DNA from: Streptomyces spiralis
GTDB taxonomy: Bacteria > Actinomycetota > Actinomycetes > Streptomycetales > Streptomycetaceae
Direction of reading: 5' to 3'
Assembly: GCF_014654675.1 (NCBI RefSeq)
Contig: NZ_BNBC01000033.1
Location: 5,299 to 48,505 of the forward strand
Length of the DNA: 43,207 nucleotides
Made by a program: the position numbers and the translations under genes
In this document: positions 9,031 to 18,958 of the stretch, one piece after another
How positions within the stretch are numbered: the stretch's first letter is position 1
Layout: each line of letters opens with the position of its first letter
Notes under the pieces: model-generated
The model's input: the letters and a program-made list of their open reading frames with translations, nothing else
Database searches by the model: none
What the model was told of the DNA's origin: nothing

Positions 9031-9878
9031 TGTCCGCCGACTCGACCGCCCTGAAGCGCAGACGGGCCGCGACCGCCGGATTCCACCTCGGCGCCGGACT
9101 GCTGGCCACGCTCTGGCTGCTGCCCATCGTCCTGGTCCTCGTCACCAGCCTGCGCTCGTTCGACGACGTTGCCGCCAACGGGCTCGGCAGCCTCCCGCAC
9201 TCCTTCACCCTCGGCAACTTCCGCCAGGCCTGGGTCGACGGCGGCCAGCAGCGCGCCCTGATCAACAGCCTCGTCGTCACCGTCCCCTGCGTGCTGATCA
9301 CCCTCGCGCTCGCCGCCATGGCCGCGTTCGCCCTCAGCCGCTACGAGATGCCGCTGCGCCGCACCCTGCTGCTGCTCATGCTCGGCGGCAACCTGCTGCC
9401 CCCGCAGATCCTGCTGATCCCGGTGTCCAAGCTCAGCGAGATCATGGGCATCTACGACACCCTGCCCGCCCTCGTCGGCGTGCAGATCGGCTTCGGAGTC
9501 GGCTTCTACGTCTTCGTCCTGCACGGCTTCATGCGGGCCATCCCCAACGAGATCCAGCAGGCCGCCGTCGTCGACGGCGCCGGACCCTGGCAGATCTTCT
9601 GGCGGATCATCCTCCCGCTCACCCGCCCCGCGCTCGCCGCCCTCGGCGCGCTCGCCTTCACCTGGATCTTCAACGACCTGCTCTGGGCCATCACCGTCCT
9701 GCGCAGCGACACGAAGATGCCCATCACGGCCGCCCTGATCGGCCTCCAGGGACAGTACGTCTCCATGTGGAACGTGATCGCGGCCGGATCCGTCATCGCC
9801 GCCGCCCCCACGGTGGCCGTGTTCCTGCGGTTCCAGCGCCACTTCGTGGCCGGCCTCAACCTCGGAGCGGTGAAATGA
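9030..9878 (+). CDS. ABC sugar permease 2 (MalG/CUT1 type)
   Basis: 282 aa, ATG within TGATG at the end of permease 1, with GGGAGG upstream. Six transmembrane segments, and the EAA-loop equivalent IQQAAVVDGAGPWQIFWRIILP, typical of MalG-like subunits. The C-terminal FLRFQRHFVAGLNLGAVK closely resembles the conserved end of this family. It is the partner of permease 1. Its stop overlaps the GH36 start as ATGA, so transport and intracellular hydrolysis are translationally coupled. Confidence 0.9.
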   Translation: MSADSTALKRRRAATAGFHLGAGLLATLWLLPIVLVLVTSLRSFDDVAANGLGSLPHSFTLGNFRQAWVDGGQQRALINSLVVTVPCVLITLALAAMAAFALSRYEMPLRRTLLLLMLGGNLLPPQILLIPVSKLSEIMGIYDTLPALVGVQIGFGVGFYVFVLHGFMRAIPNEIQQAAVVDGAGPWQIFWRIILPLTRPALAALGALAFTWIFNDLLWAITVLRSDTKMPITAALIGLQGQYVSMWNVIAAGSVIAAAPTVAVFLRFQRHFVAGLNLGAVK

Positions 9879-12013
9879 CCTCCTGCGAACGCTGGACCCT
9901 CCGCACGGAGCACACCAGCTACACGGTGCGGCTCTCCCCGGACGGCCCCTGGGCGGAACTCGACGCCTGGGGACCCCTGGGCGTGGAGGACGGCCCGTCC
10001 GCCCTCGACTGGTCCCGGCGCACCCACTTCATCACCCCGGCCGACGCCGCCCCCGCCGAGTACCTGCCGCAGGGCCAGCGCCCCTTCACCGGCGCCGAGC
10101 TCGTCGTCGGGCACTCCGGGGACCAGCGCGGCGTGTGGTGGGAGTTCGCCGGGGCCGAACAGGACGCGGACGGGCTGCGCCTGGCGTTCACCGACGACGT
10201 CGCCGGTCTGCGCACCACCCTGTGCTACGCCACTGTGCCCGGCACCGACGTCGTCCTGCGCTGGACCGAGCTGACCTGCACCGGCGACGGCGAACTCCGC
10301 CTGGAACGCCTCGACTCGGGTGCGGTCACCGTGCCCGTCGCCGACGGCGCCCGGCTCACCTACCTCACCGGCCAGTGGTCGCAGGAGTTCACGCACACGC
10401 AACTCCACCTCAGGCGCGGCACGTTCAGCATGGGCAGCATCCAGGGAGTCCCCGGCCACGCCTACGCCCCGTGGCTCGCCGTCCAGGACGCGGCCCTGCC
10501 CGACGACGGCACCGCCCCGACCTACGGCATCGCCCTGGAGTGGTCCGGCAACTGGCACATCACCGCCGAGGCCGAACCCGGCGGCGCCGTCCGCGTCCGC
10601 GCCGGCCGCGTCCCCCACGAGGGCGCCGTCGTCCTCCAGCCCGGACAGACCCTCGCCACCCCACGCCTGGCCTGCGCGTTCAGCCCCGAGGGCACGGACG
10701 GCCTCGCCCGGGTCTGGCACCGCTACGAGCGGCACCTCGGCGGCGACCGCCTGCACCGGACCCGCAAGGTCCTCTACAACTCCTGGGAGGCCACCGGCTT
10801 CGACGTCCACGCGGCCGACCAGCTGGAACTCGCCAAGGTGGCCGCCGATATCGGCGCCGAAGTGTTCGTCGTGGACGACGGCTGGTTCACCGGCCGTGCC
10901 GACGACACCGGCGGCCTCGGCGACTGGTACCCCGATCCGGCGGAGTTCCCGCGGGGCTTCGGACGGTTCGTGGACGACGTGCGCACCCTCGGCCTCGGCT
11001 TCGGACTGTGGGTCGAACCGGAGGCCATCAGCCCGAACAGCCGCCTGCACGCCGAACACCCCGACTGGGTCTACCGCGTCGAGGACCGCCCCGGCCGCCT
11101 GGTCCGCAACCAGCTCCTGCTCGACCTCGGCCGCACCGATGTGCAGGACTTCGTGATCGGCACCTTCGACCGACTGCTCACCGGGTACCCGATCGAGTAC
11201 CTCAAGTGGGACATGAACCGGCCGCCCACCGAGCGCGGCCGGCCCGGCGCCGGACCCGCCGACCGCCTCGACCTGGACGCCGGACACGTCGCCGGATACC
11301 TCCGCGTCCTGGACCACCTGCGCACCGCCCACCCGCACGTCACCGTCGAGGGCTGCGCCGGCGGCGGAGGACGCATCGAACACGCCACCCTGGCCCGCAC
11401 CGACGTGGTCTGGCCCAGCGACAACACCGCGCCCCTGGACCGGCTCGCCATCCAGCACGGCTTCCTGCACGCGCACGCCCCGCACGTGATGAGTTCCTGG
11501 GTCACCGACTCGCCCGGTGTGTTCGACCCCCGGCCCCGCTCCCTCGCCTTCCGGTTCGTGCTTGCGATGTGCGGCGTCCTCGGCATCGGCGCCGACCTGC
11601 GCTCCTGGAACGCGGACCAGCGCGCCGAAGCCGCCCGCTGGATCGCCCGCTACAAAGAGATCAGGGACGTCGTCCACCACGGTGAGGTCCGCCTGCTCGG
11701 CACCCCAAAGGACCCGACCTGCGGGGTCCAGTACACCGAGGCCCACAGCTCACGCACCGTCGTCGCCGGGTTCAGCACCGGCGTCCTCGACGGCGCACCC
11801 CTCGTGCCCGGCCGCCCCGCCCGGCTCCGGCTGCGCGGACTCGACCCGGCCGCCGCCTACCGGGACGAGGACACCGGCACCCACTACAGCGGCGCTCACC
11901 TGCTGCACTACGGTCTGCCGTTCGCCTGGACCGCCGACCACGACGCCCGGCTCGTCGTGCTGACCCGCGACCAGGCCCGCACCGGCCCGCTCGATCCCGC
12001 CCACCACCCATGA
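9875..12013 (+). CDS. Intracellular GH36 alpha-galactosidase
   Basis: 712 aa, ATG overlapping the permease stop (ATGA). No signal peptide, so it should be cytoplasmic, hydrolysing imported alpha-galactosides such as melibiose or raffinose-type sugars. It has the N-terminal beta-supersandwich of GH36 (about 1-300), then a barrel with NSWEATGFDV and VVDDGWFTGRADDTGGLGDW. The nucleophile Asp is in YLKWDMNR (about 446) and the acid/base Asp in WPSDNTAPLDRL (about 516). ISPNSRLHAEHPDW and the CAGGGGRIE stretch are also typical. Length is normal for the family. Its stop overlaps the start of the truncated dehydrogenase by ATGA. Confidence 0.93.
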   Translation: MTSCERWTLRTEHTSYTVRLSPDGPWAELDAWGPLGVEDGPSALDWSRRTHFITPADAAPAEYLPQGQRPFTGAELVVGHSGDQRGVWWEFAGAEQDADGLRLAFTDDVAGLRTTLCYATVPGTDVVLRWTELTCTGDGELRLERLDSGAVTVPVADGARLTYLTGQWSQEFTHTQLHLRRGTFSMGSIQGVPGHAYAPWLAVQDAALPDDGTAPTYGIALEWSGNWHITAEAEPGGAVRVRAGRVPHEGAVVLQPGQTLATPRLACAFSPEGTDGLARVWHRYERHLGGDRLHRTRKVLYNSWEATGFDVHAADQLELAKVAADIGAEVFVVDDGWFTGRADDTGGLGDWYPDPAEFPRGFGRFVDDVRTLGLGFGLWVEPEAISPNSRLHAEHPDWVYRVEDRPGRLVRNQLLLDLGRTDVQDFVIGTFDRLLTGYPIEYLKWDMNRPPTERGRPGAGPADRLDLDAGHVAGYLRVLDHLRTAHPHVTVEGCAGGGGRIEHATLARTDVVWPSDNTAPLDRLAIQHGFLHAHAPHVMSSWVTDSPGVFDPRPRSLAFRFVLAMCGVLGIGADLRSWNADQRAEAARWIARYKEIRDVVHHGEVRLLGTPKDPTCGVQYTEAHSSRTVVAGFSTGVLDGAPLVPGRPARLRLRGLDPAAAYRDEDTGTHYSGAHLLHYGLPFAWTADHDARLVVLTRDQARTGPLDPAHHP

Positions 12014-12225
12014 AGGACCCGAACCCCACGATGGAGCAGCCCGCACGACGGAACGGTGCACGCTTCACCGGCCGCACAGCCGTGGTGACCGGAGCCGCCT
12101 CCGCTATCGGAGCGGCCACCGCCGAGCGCCTCGCACGAGGGGGAGCCGCCGTCGTGCTCGCCGACATCGTGGACGAGCGGGGCGAGGCCGTGGCCGGACA
12201 CATCACCGAGGACGGCGGCCGGGCC
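12010..12225 (+). pseudogene. Truncated short-chain dehydrogenase (N-terminal stub)
   Basis: The reading frame starts at the ATG overlapping the GH36 stop. It encodes a clear Rossmann N-terminus: RTAVVTGAASAIGAATAERL (TGxxxGxG), then AVVLADIVDERGE. Similarity stops after EDGGRAG, about 72 residues in; the active-site YxxxK region is absent and the frame ends in unrelated sequence at 12348. Directly after the break another frame carries a GntR/FCD C-terminus. In a galactonate operon the intact gene may have been a galactose 1-dehydrogenase; that is inference. Confidence 0.75.
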
Positions 12226-12368
12226 GGCACCGCGCCGTCCTGGACGCCGCACGGGACCGCGACCCGCCGGCCTTCGAGGCCGCCATGTGCGCCCTGCTCG
12301 GCCGGGCCGGCCGCGAACTGGACCGGGTCGACCCTCCCGACGAAATGAAAGGCAACGGCGGTAAGTGA
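12225..12368 (+). pseudogene. C-terminal remnant of a FadR-type (FCD) GntR regulator
   Basis: In the frame ending at TGA 12366-12368 the peptide RHRAVLDAARDRDP is followed by FEAAMCALLGRAGREL. It matches the last helices of FCD-domain GntR regulators (HRxILDAxRxRDPxxAxxAM pattern). No start or DNA-binding domain is present. The remnant is fused out of frame to the SDR stub at about 12225-12228. Its stop overlaps the dgoD start as GTGA, the same coupling used throughout the operon, so the join looks like an internal deletion that removed the end of the SDR and most of the regulator. Confidence 0.65.
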
Positions 12369-13510
12369 AGATCGCTCGCATTGAGACATTCCTGGTCCCG
12401 CCACGCTGGCTGTTCTGCCGCGTGGAGACCGACGACGGCGTGGTCGGCTGGGGCGAACCCGTGGTCGAGGGCCGCGCCGAGGTCGTCAGCAGCGCCGTCG
12501 AGGTCCTCTCCGAGTACCTCGTCGGCCAGGACCCGCTGCGCATCCAGGACCACTGGCAGGTCCTCACCAAGGGAGGCTTCTACCGAGGCGGCCCCGTCCT
12601 CTCCAGCGCAGTCGCCGGACTCGACCAGGCCCTGTGGGACATCGTCGGCAAGACCTACGGCGCGCCCGTGCACGCCTTGCTCGGCGGCCCCGTCCGCGAC
12701 AGCGTCCGCGTCTACGCCTGGGTCGGCGGCGACGAACCCGCCCAGCTCACCGAGCAGATCACCGAACAGGTCGAGGCGGGCTTCACCGCCGTCAAGATGA
12801 ACGCGGCCGGACCCACCTCGCCCGTTGCCACCGCCGCCGAGACCGCCGCCGTCGTGGCCCGCGTGGCCGCCGCCCGTGACGTGCTCGGCCCCGACCGGGA
12901 CGTCGCCGTCGACTTCCACGGGCGCTTCGGAGCCGCCTCGGCCCGCCGCGTTCTCGCTGAACTCGCCCCCCTGCACCCGATGTTCGTGGAGGAACCCGTC
13001 CTGCCCGAGCAGAGCCACCTGTTGCCCGGCCTGGTCGCTGCAAGTCCCGTCCCGCTCGCCACCGGCGAACGTCTCTTCTCCCGCGCCGAGTTCCTGCCCG
13101 TACTGAACGCCGGCATCGCCGTCGCCCAGCCCGACCTCTCGCACGCGGGCGGCATCTCCGAGGTCACCCGCATCGCCTCCCTCGCCGAGACGTACGGAGC
13201 CCTGCTCGCCCCGCACTGCCCGCTCGGCCCCATCGCGCTCGCCGCCAGCCTCCAAGTGGCCTTCGCCACGCCTAACTTCCTCATCCAGGAACAGAGCCGC
13301 GGCATCCACTACAACAAGGACGCCGACCTCCTCTCCTACGTCGTCGACCCCGAGCCGTTCCGCTTCACCGCCGGACAGGCCCACCGAGGCGACGCGCCCG
13401 GCCTCGGCATCACCGTGGACGAGAACGCCGTACGCGCCGCCGACCGCACCGGGCACGCCTGGCGCAACCCCGTGTGGCGGCACGCCGACGGCTCGTTCAC
13501 GGAGTGGTGA
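12365..13510 (+). CDS. dgoD: D-galactonate dehydratase (enolase superfamily)
   Basis: 381 aa. Converts D-galactonate to 2-dehydro-3-deoxy-D-galactonate in the De Ley-Doudoroff pathway. It is strongly similar to E. coli DgoD over its whole length: PPRWLFCRVETDDGVVGWGEP at the start, GGFYRGGPVLSSAVAGLDQA, metal ligands in DFHGRF, VEEPVLPEQ and TGERLFSR, QPDLSHAGGI, the catalytic His in LAPHCPLGPIALAA, and the ending WRNPVWRHADGS. The GTG start overlaps the GntR remnant stop. The dedicated kinase is absent from the cluster and the aldolase downstream is decayed, so its product may be handled elsewhere. Confidence 0.93.
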   Translation: MKIARIETFLVPPRWLFCRVETDDGVVGWGEPVVEGRAEVVSSAVEVLSEYLVGQDPLRIQDHWQVLTKGGFYRGGPVLSSAVAGLDQALWDIVGKTYGAPVHALLGGPVRDSVRVYAWVGGDEPAQLTEQITEQVEAGFTAVKMNAAGPTSPVATAAETAAVVARVAAARDVLGPDRDVAVDFHGRFGAASARRVLAELAPLHPMFVEEPVLPEQSHLLPGLVAASPVPLATGERLFSRAEFLPVLNAGIAVAQPDLSHAGGISEVTRIASLAETYGALLAPHCPLGPIALAASLQVAFATPNFLIQEQSRGIHYNKDADLLSYVVDPEPFRFTAGQAHRGDAPGLGITVDENAVRAADRTGHAWRNPVWRHADGSFTEW

Positions 13511-13512
13511 GC

Positions 13513-14325
13513 GTGTCCCTCACCGTCACCACCGACCCCGCGCACGGCGGACGCTGGACCTCGCTGCGCGCCGCCGGCCGCGAATGGCTGTGGCATCGCC
13601 CGGATCCCGCACGCGAACGTGTCGCACCCGGCGACGCCTTCGTGGACGCGGGCGGCCTGGAGGAGTGCGTCCCCACCGTGCGCGGCACCCCCGACCACGG
13701 CGACGCCTGGTCCCGACCCTGGACCCGCGACGGCGGCACCGAGCGCGTCGACTGCGACGCGTTCACCCTCGCCCGCACCGTCCGGACCACCGCCGACGGC
13801 GTCGAGGCCGACTACACGCTCACCGCCGATCCCGGCTACCGCTTCGTATGGGCCGCCCACGCCCTGCTCGACCTCTCCGAACGGGCCGAACTCCGGGCCC
13901 GTACGGGCATGCCCACCCGCGTCTTCCCGGAGGCGGCACCACTGCTCGACGGTCCCTGGCCCGACGGCGCCCCCTGGGTGGAGGGCGACTGGCCCGCCCC
14001 GCGCGGACTGCGCCTGGACCGGTTCGGCCCCGACGACGGCAGCGCGGTCGGCGCCGTCCTTGCGGACGGCCGGGTCTGCGTCCATGACGGACCTCACCGG
14101 CTCGCCCTCGCCGTCGAGGCCGAGGGACAGCCGGTGTCCGTCGCCCTGTGGCGCAACCTGGGCGGCTTCCCCCAGCAGGACCCCTACCGCAGCACAGGGG
14201 TGGAACCGATGCTGGGCCGCGCCTTCGACCTCGCCGAGGCCGGCCCCGACGACGCGGCCCGCGTCCCCGCCTCCGGCGAGGTCCGCTGGCGGCTCATCCT
14301 GACCGCGGGCTGCCGGTGCCCCTGA
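13513..14325 (+). CDS. Aldose 1-epimerase-like (galactose mutarotase fold) protein
   Basis: About 270 aa from GTG 13513 (GGAG 8 nt upstream). GTG 13507, overlapping the dgoD stop, is an alternative. No signal peptide. The pattern of GGRWTSLRAAGREWLW near the start, GGLEECVPTV in the middle and a late NLGGFPQQDPYRSTGVEPMLGRAF (the region of family Glu/His residues) fits galactose-mutarotase-like proteins, often annotated only as hypothetical in Streptomyces. It probably interconverts anomers of galactose or a related sugar released by the GH36 enzyme. Identification rests on fold-type motifs, so the substrate is uncertain. Confidence 0.7.
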   Translation: MSLTVTTDPAHGGRWTSLRAAGREWLWHRPDPARERVAPGDAFVDAGGLEECVPTVRGTPDHGDAWSRPWTRDGGTERVDCDAFTLARTVRTTADGVEADYTLTADPGYRFVWAAHALLDLSERAELRARTGMPTRVFPEAAPLLDGPWPDGAPWVEGDWPAPRGLRLDRFGPDDGSAVGAVLADGRVCVHDGPHRLALAVEAEGQPVSVALWRNLGGFPQQDPYRSTGVEPMLGRAFDLAEAGPDDAARVPASGEVRWRLILTAGCRCP

Positions 14326-14326
14326 C

Positions 14327-14590
14327 CTCGACCTGATCGAAGCGTCCCTCAGCGGCGCGCCGAGCTCGGCGTCATCGCCCGGGCCGCCGCGGAACTCGGG
14401 CCGTAGTGGCTGATCGGCGCGGGCACGGTCCTGACCGCCGACGCGCGCGGCCGCGCGGGACGCCGACGCCCCCTTCGCCGCGACCGCGGGCCGCGACGCC
14501 GCCGCCGTCACGACCCCCATCGAACGGCCGGGACGCGCACCGAGCACGACTGTCCCCTGCCGCGCGCGCACGAGTATCGCGACACCCACG
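14327..14590 (+). pseudogene. Decayed KDPG/KDPGal aldolase (dgoA-like)
   Basis: Pieces of a KDPG-aldolase-family gene in more than one frame. A possible N-terminus DLIEAS begins near 14330. In another frame ELGVIARAAAELGP is followed by an in-frame TAG at 14404-14406 and then WLIGAGTVLTADA, the family's hallmark GAGTVL. A further shift leads to APFAATAGRDAAAVTTPIE near 14465-14523. The middle of the protein is missing. An intact enzyme would cleave the phosphorylated dgoD-derived product to pyruvate and glyceraldehyde 3-phosphate, so the operon once encoded more of the galactonate pathway. The rest of the 14326-14653 gap shows no gene. Confidence 0.7.
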
Positions 14591-14653
14591 TGTCCGGTGA
14601 CGCAAAGTTAAGATTGTCCACCATGAGTGACGAAGTCCAGTCGCGGGGGAACC

Positions 14654-15364
14654 ATGGAGCATCAGGAGGAATCGAAGGTCGGCCCGGGACGGTCTGTCCG
14701 CATCGCCGTGGTGCTGCTGGTGGCGGCCTCCGGAGCCCTGGAATCTGTTTCCTTCCTGGGCCTCGACCGGGTCTTCGCAGGAGTCATGACCAGCAACCTC
14801 GCGCTGCTCGGCATGGCCGGCGGCCGGGGCGAGGCCGTCGGCGTGAAGGCGGCGGTCCTGGCGCTGGCCGGCTTCGGCGTGGGCGTGCTGGTCGTCGCCC
14901 GGTACACCCGCGGCCGCGTCACGGTGGCCACCCACTGGCCGCGGCACATCATGGTCGTCCTCGGCGCCGAGGCGGTCATCCTGGCCGTGGTCGCGCTGGT
15001 CTGGGGAGTCACCGGCGGCATGCCCGGCGAAGCGACCCGGGACGTCATGCAGTTCGGAGCGGCGCTCGGCATGGGGTCGCAGTCCGGTGCCATGGTGGCC
15101 GCCGGGCAGGCCGCCGCTCCCACCACCTACCTGACCGGCACGCTGGCCACCTACATCGTCAAAGGCATCGGCACCGGCCGCCCGGGCATCTGGGTACCGT
15201 TGCGGTTCGTCGGCCTCATCCTGGGAGCCGCCGTGTCGGCCATGCTGCTGACGGAGGCCCGCGCGTGGGCCGCACTCCCACCCGTGGTCCTGGTGCTGTG
15301 CGCCGTCGCCATCGCCCGCGAACCGCTCGTCGCACGGCGTCACGACACCACCGGGCCGTCCTGA
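14654..15364 (+). CDS. DUF1275 (YoaK-type) integral membrane protein
   Basis: 236 aa, ATG at 14654 with a GGGGGA ribosome site. Six or so hydrophobic segments. The N-terminal SGALESVSFLGLDRVFAGVMTSNLALLG matches the DUF1275 pattern of a first helix followed by VFxGxMTxN. A second internal half (GMGSQSGAMVAAGQAAAPTTYLTGTLATYI) repeats the TYLTGTL motif characteristic of the family. The function is unknown; transport is possible. It stands alone between the decayed aldolase and the malic enzyme operon. Confidence 0.8.
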   Translation: MEHQEESKVGPGRSVRIAVVLLVAASGALESVSFLGLDRVFAGVMTSNLALLGMAGGRGEAVGVKAAVLALAGFGVGVLVVARYTRGRVTVATHWPRHIMVVLGAEAVILAVVALVWGVTGGMPGEATRDVMQFGAALGMGSQSGAMVAAGQAAAPTTYLTGTLATYIVKGIGTGRPGIWVPLRFVGLILGAAVSAMLLTEARAWAALPPVVLVLCAVAIAREPLVARRHDTTGPS

Positions 15365-15468
15365 TCGGCCGCGGGACATTCTGCCGGGGACGCGCACCGG
15401 TCGCCGCTGTGCGACAGCAGTCCGGTCGCCCTTCGGCGGCACGGCCGATCACATGACGGATGCGAGGT

Positions 15469-15495
15469 ATGTCCCTTTTGTTCAGGCTGGGACAT
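15469..15495. promoter_or_regulatory. Inverted repeat upstream of the malic enzyme
   Basis: ATGTCCC (15469-15475) and GGGACAT (15489-15495) form a perfect 7-bp inverted repeat with a 13-nt spacer, about 100 nt before the malic enzyme start. The centre-to-centre distance of about two helical turns fits an operator for a dimeric regulator. The regulator is unknown. Confidence 0.45.
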
Positions 15496-15593
15496 GAGGG
15501 CGCGACCGTCGAAGGCGCGCGGTTCCGCCGTCGATGCCAGTCGTGGGCGGGGCGGTACTCCGGCCCGCCCAGGGACAGACAAGGAGTTTCGGC

Positions 15594-17269
15594 ATGGCAG
15601 AGGGCAACGAACACACTCCGGCGACCCCGAAGGTACTGACGGACCCGCTGCGCAACCATGGCGTGGGGTTCACCCAAGCCGAACGCGACGCGTTCGGCCT
15701 GACCGGACGACTGCCCGCCGCGGTCCTCACGCTGGACCAGCAGGCACAGCGTGCGTACCGGCAGCTTCAGGCCCAGGGCAGCGACCTCGCCAAGAACGTG
15801 TACCTCGAACAACTGCACGACCGCAACGAGAACCTCTACTTCAAGGTGCTCCGGGACCACCTGCCGGAGCTGCTGCCGATCGTCTACGACCCCACGGTGG
15901 GCGAGGCGATCGAGCAGTACTCCCACGAGTACCGCCGCCCGAGGGGCGTGTTCCTCTCCATCGACACGCCGGACGACATCGAGAAGGCGTTCGCCACCCT
16001 CGAACTCGGCCCGGAGGACGTGGACCTGATCGTCTGCTCCGACGCGGAGGAGATCCTCGGCATCGGCGACTGGGGCGTGGGCGGCGTGCAGATCGCCGTC
16101 GGCAAGCTGGCCGTCTACACCGCCGCCGCCGGCATCGACCCCAGCCGTGTCGTGGCCGTCTCCCTGGACGTGGGCACCGACCGAGAGTCGCTGCTGAAGG
16201 ACCCGCTCTACCTCGGCAACCGCTTCCCGCGCGTACGCGGCGCCGAATACGACGCCTTCATCGAGAAGTACCTGCGCACCGCGTCCTCGCTGTTCCCCCA
16301 CGCCTTGCTGCACTTCGAGGACTTCGGCCCGAGCAACGCCCGGCGCATCCTGGAGACCTACCGGAACCAGTACCGGATCTTCAACGACGATGTGCAGGGT
16401 ACTGGCGCGATCACCCTGGCCGCCGTCCTCGCGGCCGTGAAGGTGAGCGGCGTACCGATGCGTGACCAGCGACTGGTCGTCTTCGGCTCGGGCACCGCCG
16501 GCGTCGGCATCGCCGACCAGCTCCGCGACGCGATGGTCCGTGACGGCGCGACCGAGGAGCAGGCCACCTCACAGATCTGGCTCATCGACAAGCAGGGGTT
16601 GCTCACCAGCGACATGACCGACCTGCGCGACTTCCAGCGGCGCTACGCGCGCGACCCCGGCGACATCGACGGCTGGGCGGTCGACGACAACGGCATCCAG
16701 CTCCTGGAGACCGTGCGCCGGGTCAGGCCCACCATCCTGCTGGGCACGTCGACCGTCCGCGGCGCCTTCACGCAGGACGTCATCGAGGCCATGGCCGCCG
16801 GTACGGAGCGGCCCATCGTCCTCCCGCTGTCCAACCCGACGTCGCGGATCGAGGCCATGCCCGCCGACGTCGTCGCCTGGACGAAGGGCAAGGCGCTGGT
16901 CGCCTCCGGCATCCCCGTGGACCCCGTCGAGTACGGCGGCGTGACCTACCGCATCGGACAGGCCAACAACGCCCTGCTCTACCCCGGACTCGGACTGGGC
17001 ACCGTCGTCGCGAACGCCTCCCGGGTGACCGACCGCATGCTCCTGGCCGCCGCGCAGGCCGTGGCTGCCCAGGTCGATCCCTCGCGGCCGGGCGCCGCCC
17101 TGCTGCCGCCCGTCGAGGACCTGTGGGAGTCGTCCGCCGTCACCGCCACCGCGGTCGTGCGTGCGGCCATCGAAGAAGGCGTCGCCGGCAACCGTCCGTC
17201 CGACCCCGCCACCGCCGTCCGTGACCGTATGTGGGAGCCCGGCTACCGGAACAGGGTGGGTGTGATCGC

Positions 17270-17273
<4 letters not shown>
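15594..17273 (+). CDS. NAD-dependent malic enzyme
   Basis: 559 aa, ATG at 15594 with AAGGAG 7 nt upstream. Oxidatively decarboxylates L-malate to pyruvate. The length and motifs fit the large E. coli MaeA/eukaryotic-type malic enzymes: NLYFKVLRDHLPELLPIVYDPTVGEA, the region with the catalytic Tyr, DLIVCSDAEEILGIGDWGVGG, metal site HFEDFGPSNA, IFNDDVQGTGA, and the nucleotide-binding FGSGTAGVGIA. A late SNPTSRIEAMP and FPG-like LYPGLGLG are also present. The stop overlaps the fumarase start by ATGA, so the two malate enzymes are co-translated. The preference for NAD is inferred from the subfamily. Confidence 0.92.
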
Positions 17274-18739
<1,466 letters not shown>

Positions 18740-18783
18740 GCCGCGACGAGACGACGTCCGCCGCAGTGCACCTGGCCACCCCA

Positions 18784-18811
18784 CCCGGTCCCGGCGCTCG
18801 CCGGGACCGGG
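18784..18811 (+). terminator. Strong hairpin after the malic enzyme/fumarase operon
   Basis: CCCGGTCCCGGCG and CGCCGGGACCGGG form a perfect 13-bp inverted repeat separated by CT, starting 44 nt after the fumC stop. There is no clear T-run, as is common in Streptomyces. The opposite-strand gene ends at 18959, so it may also serve in the other direction. Confidence 0.7.
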
Positions 18812-18958
18812 CAGGGACCCGTATGTCCAGGGCCGCGGCCGTTGACCACCGGCGGCCGGCGCGCTCTGCCGAGTAAGACAACCGGATGGTTCAGATCCGG
18901 GGGGTGCGTACTCGGACCGGTGCCCCCGGCCGGTCAGGGCACATGCGCCGCCGTCGGA

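Noticed and set aside
14590..15456. Alternative 288-codon plus frame overlapping the DUF1275 gene
   Set aside because: Gly/Arg/Pro-rich, with no hydrophobic segments or motifs; the DUF1275 frame has family motifs and a ribosome site.
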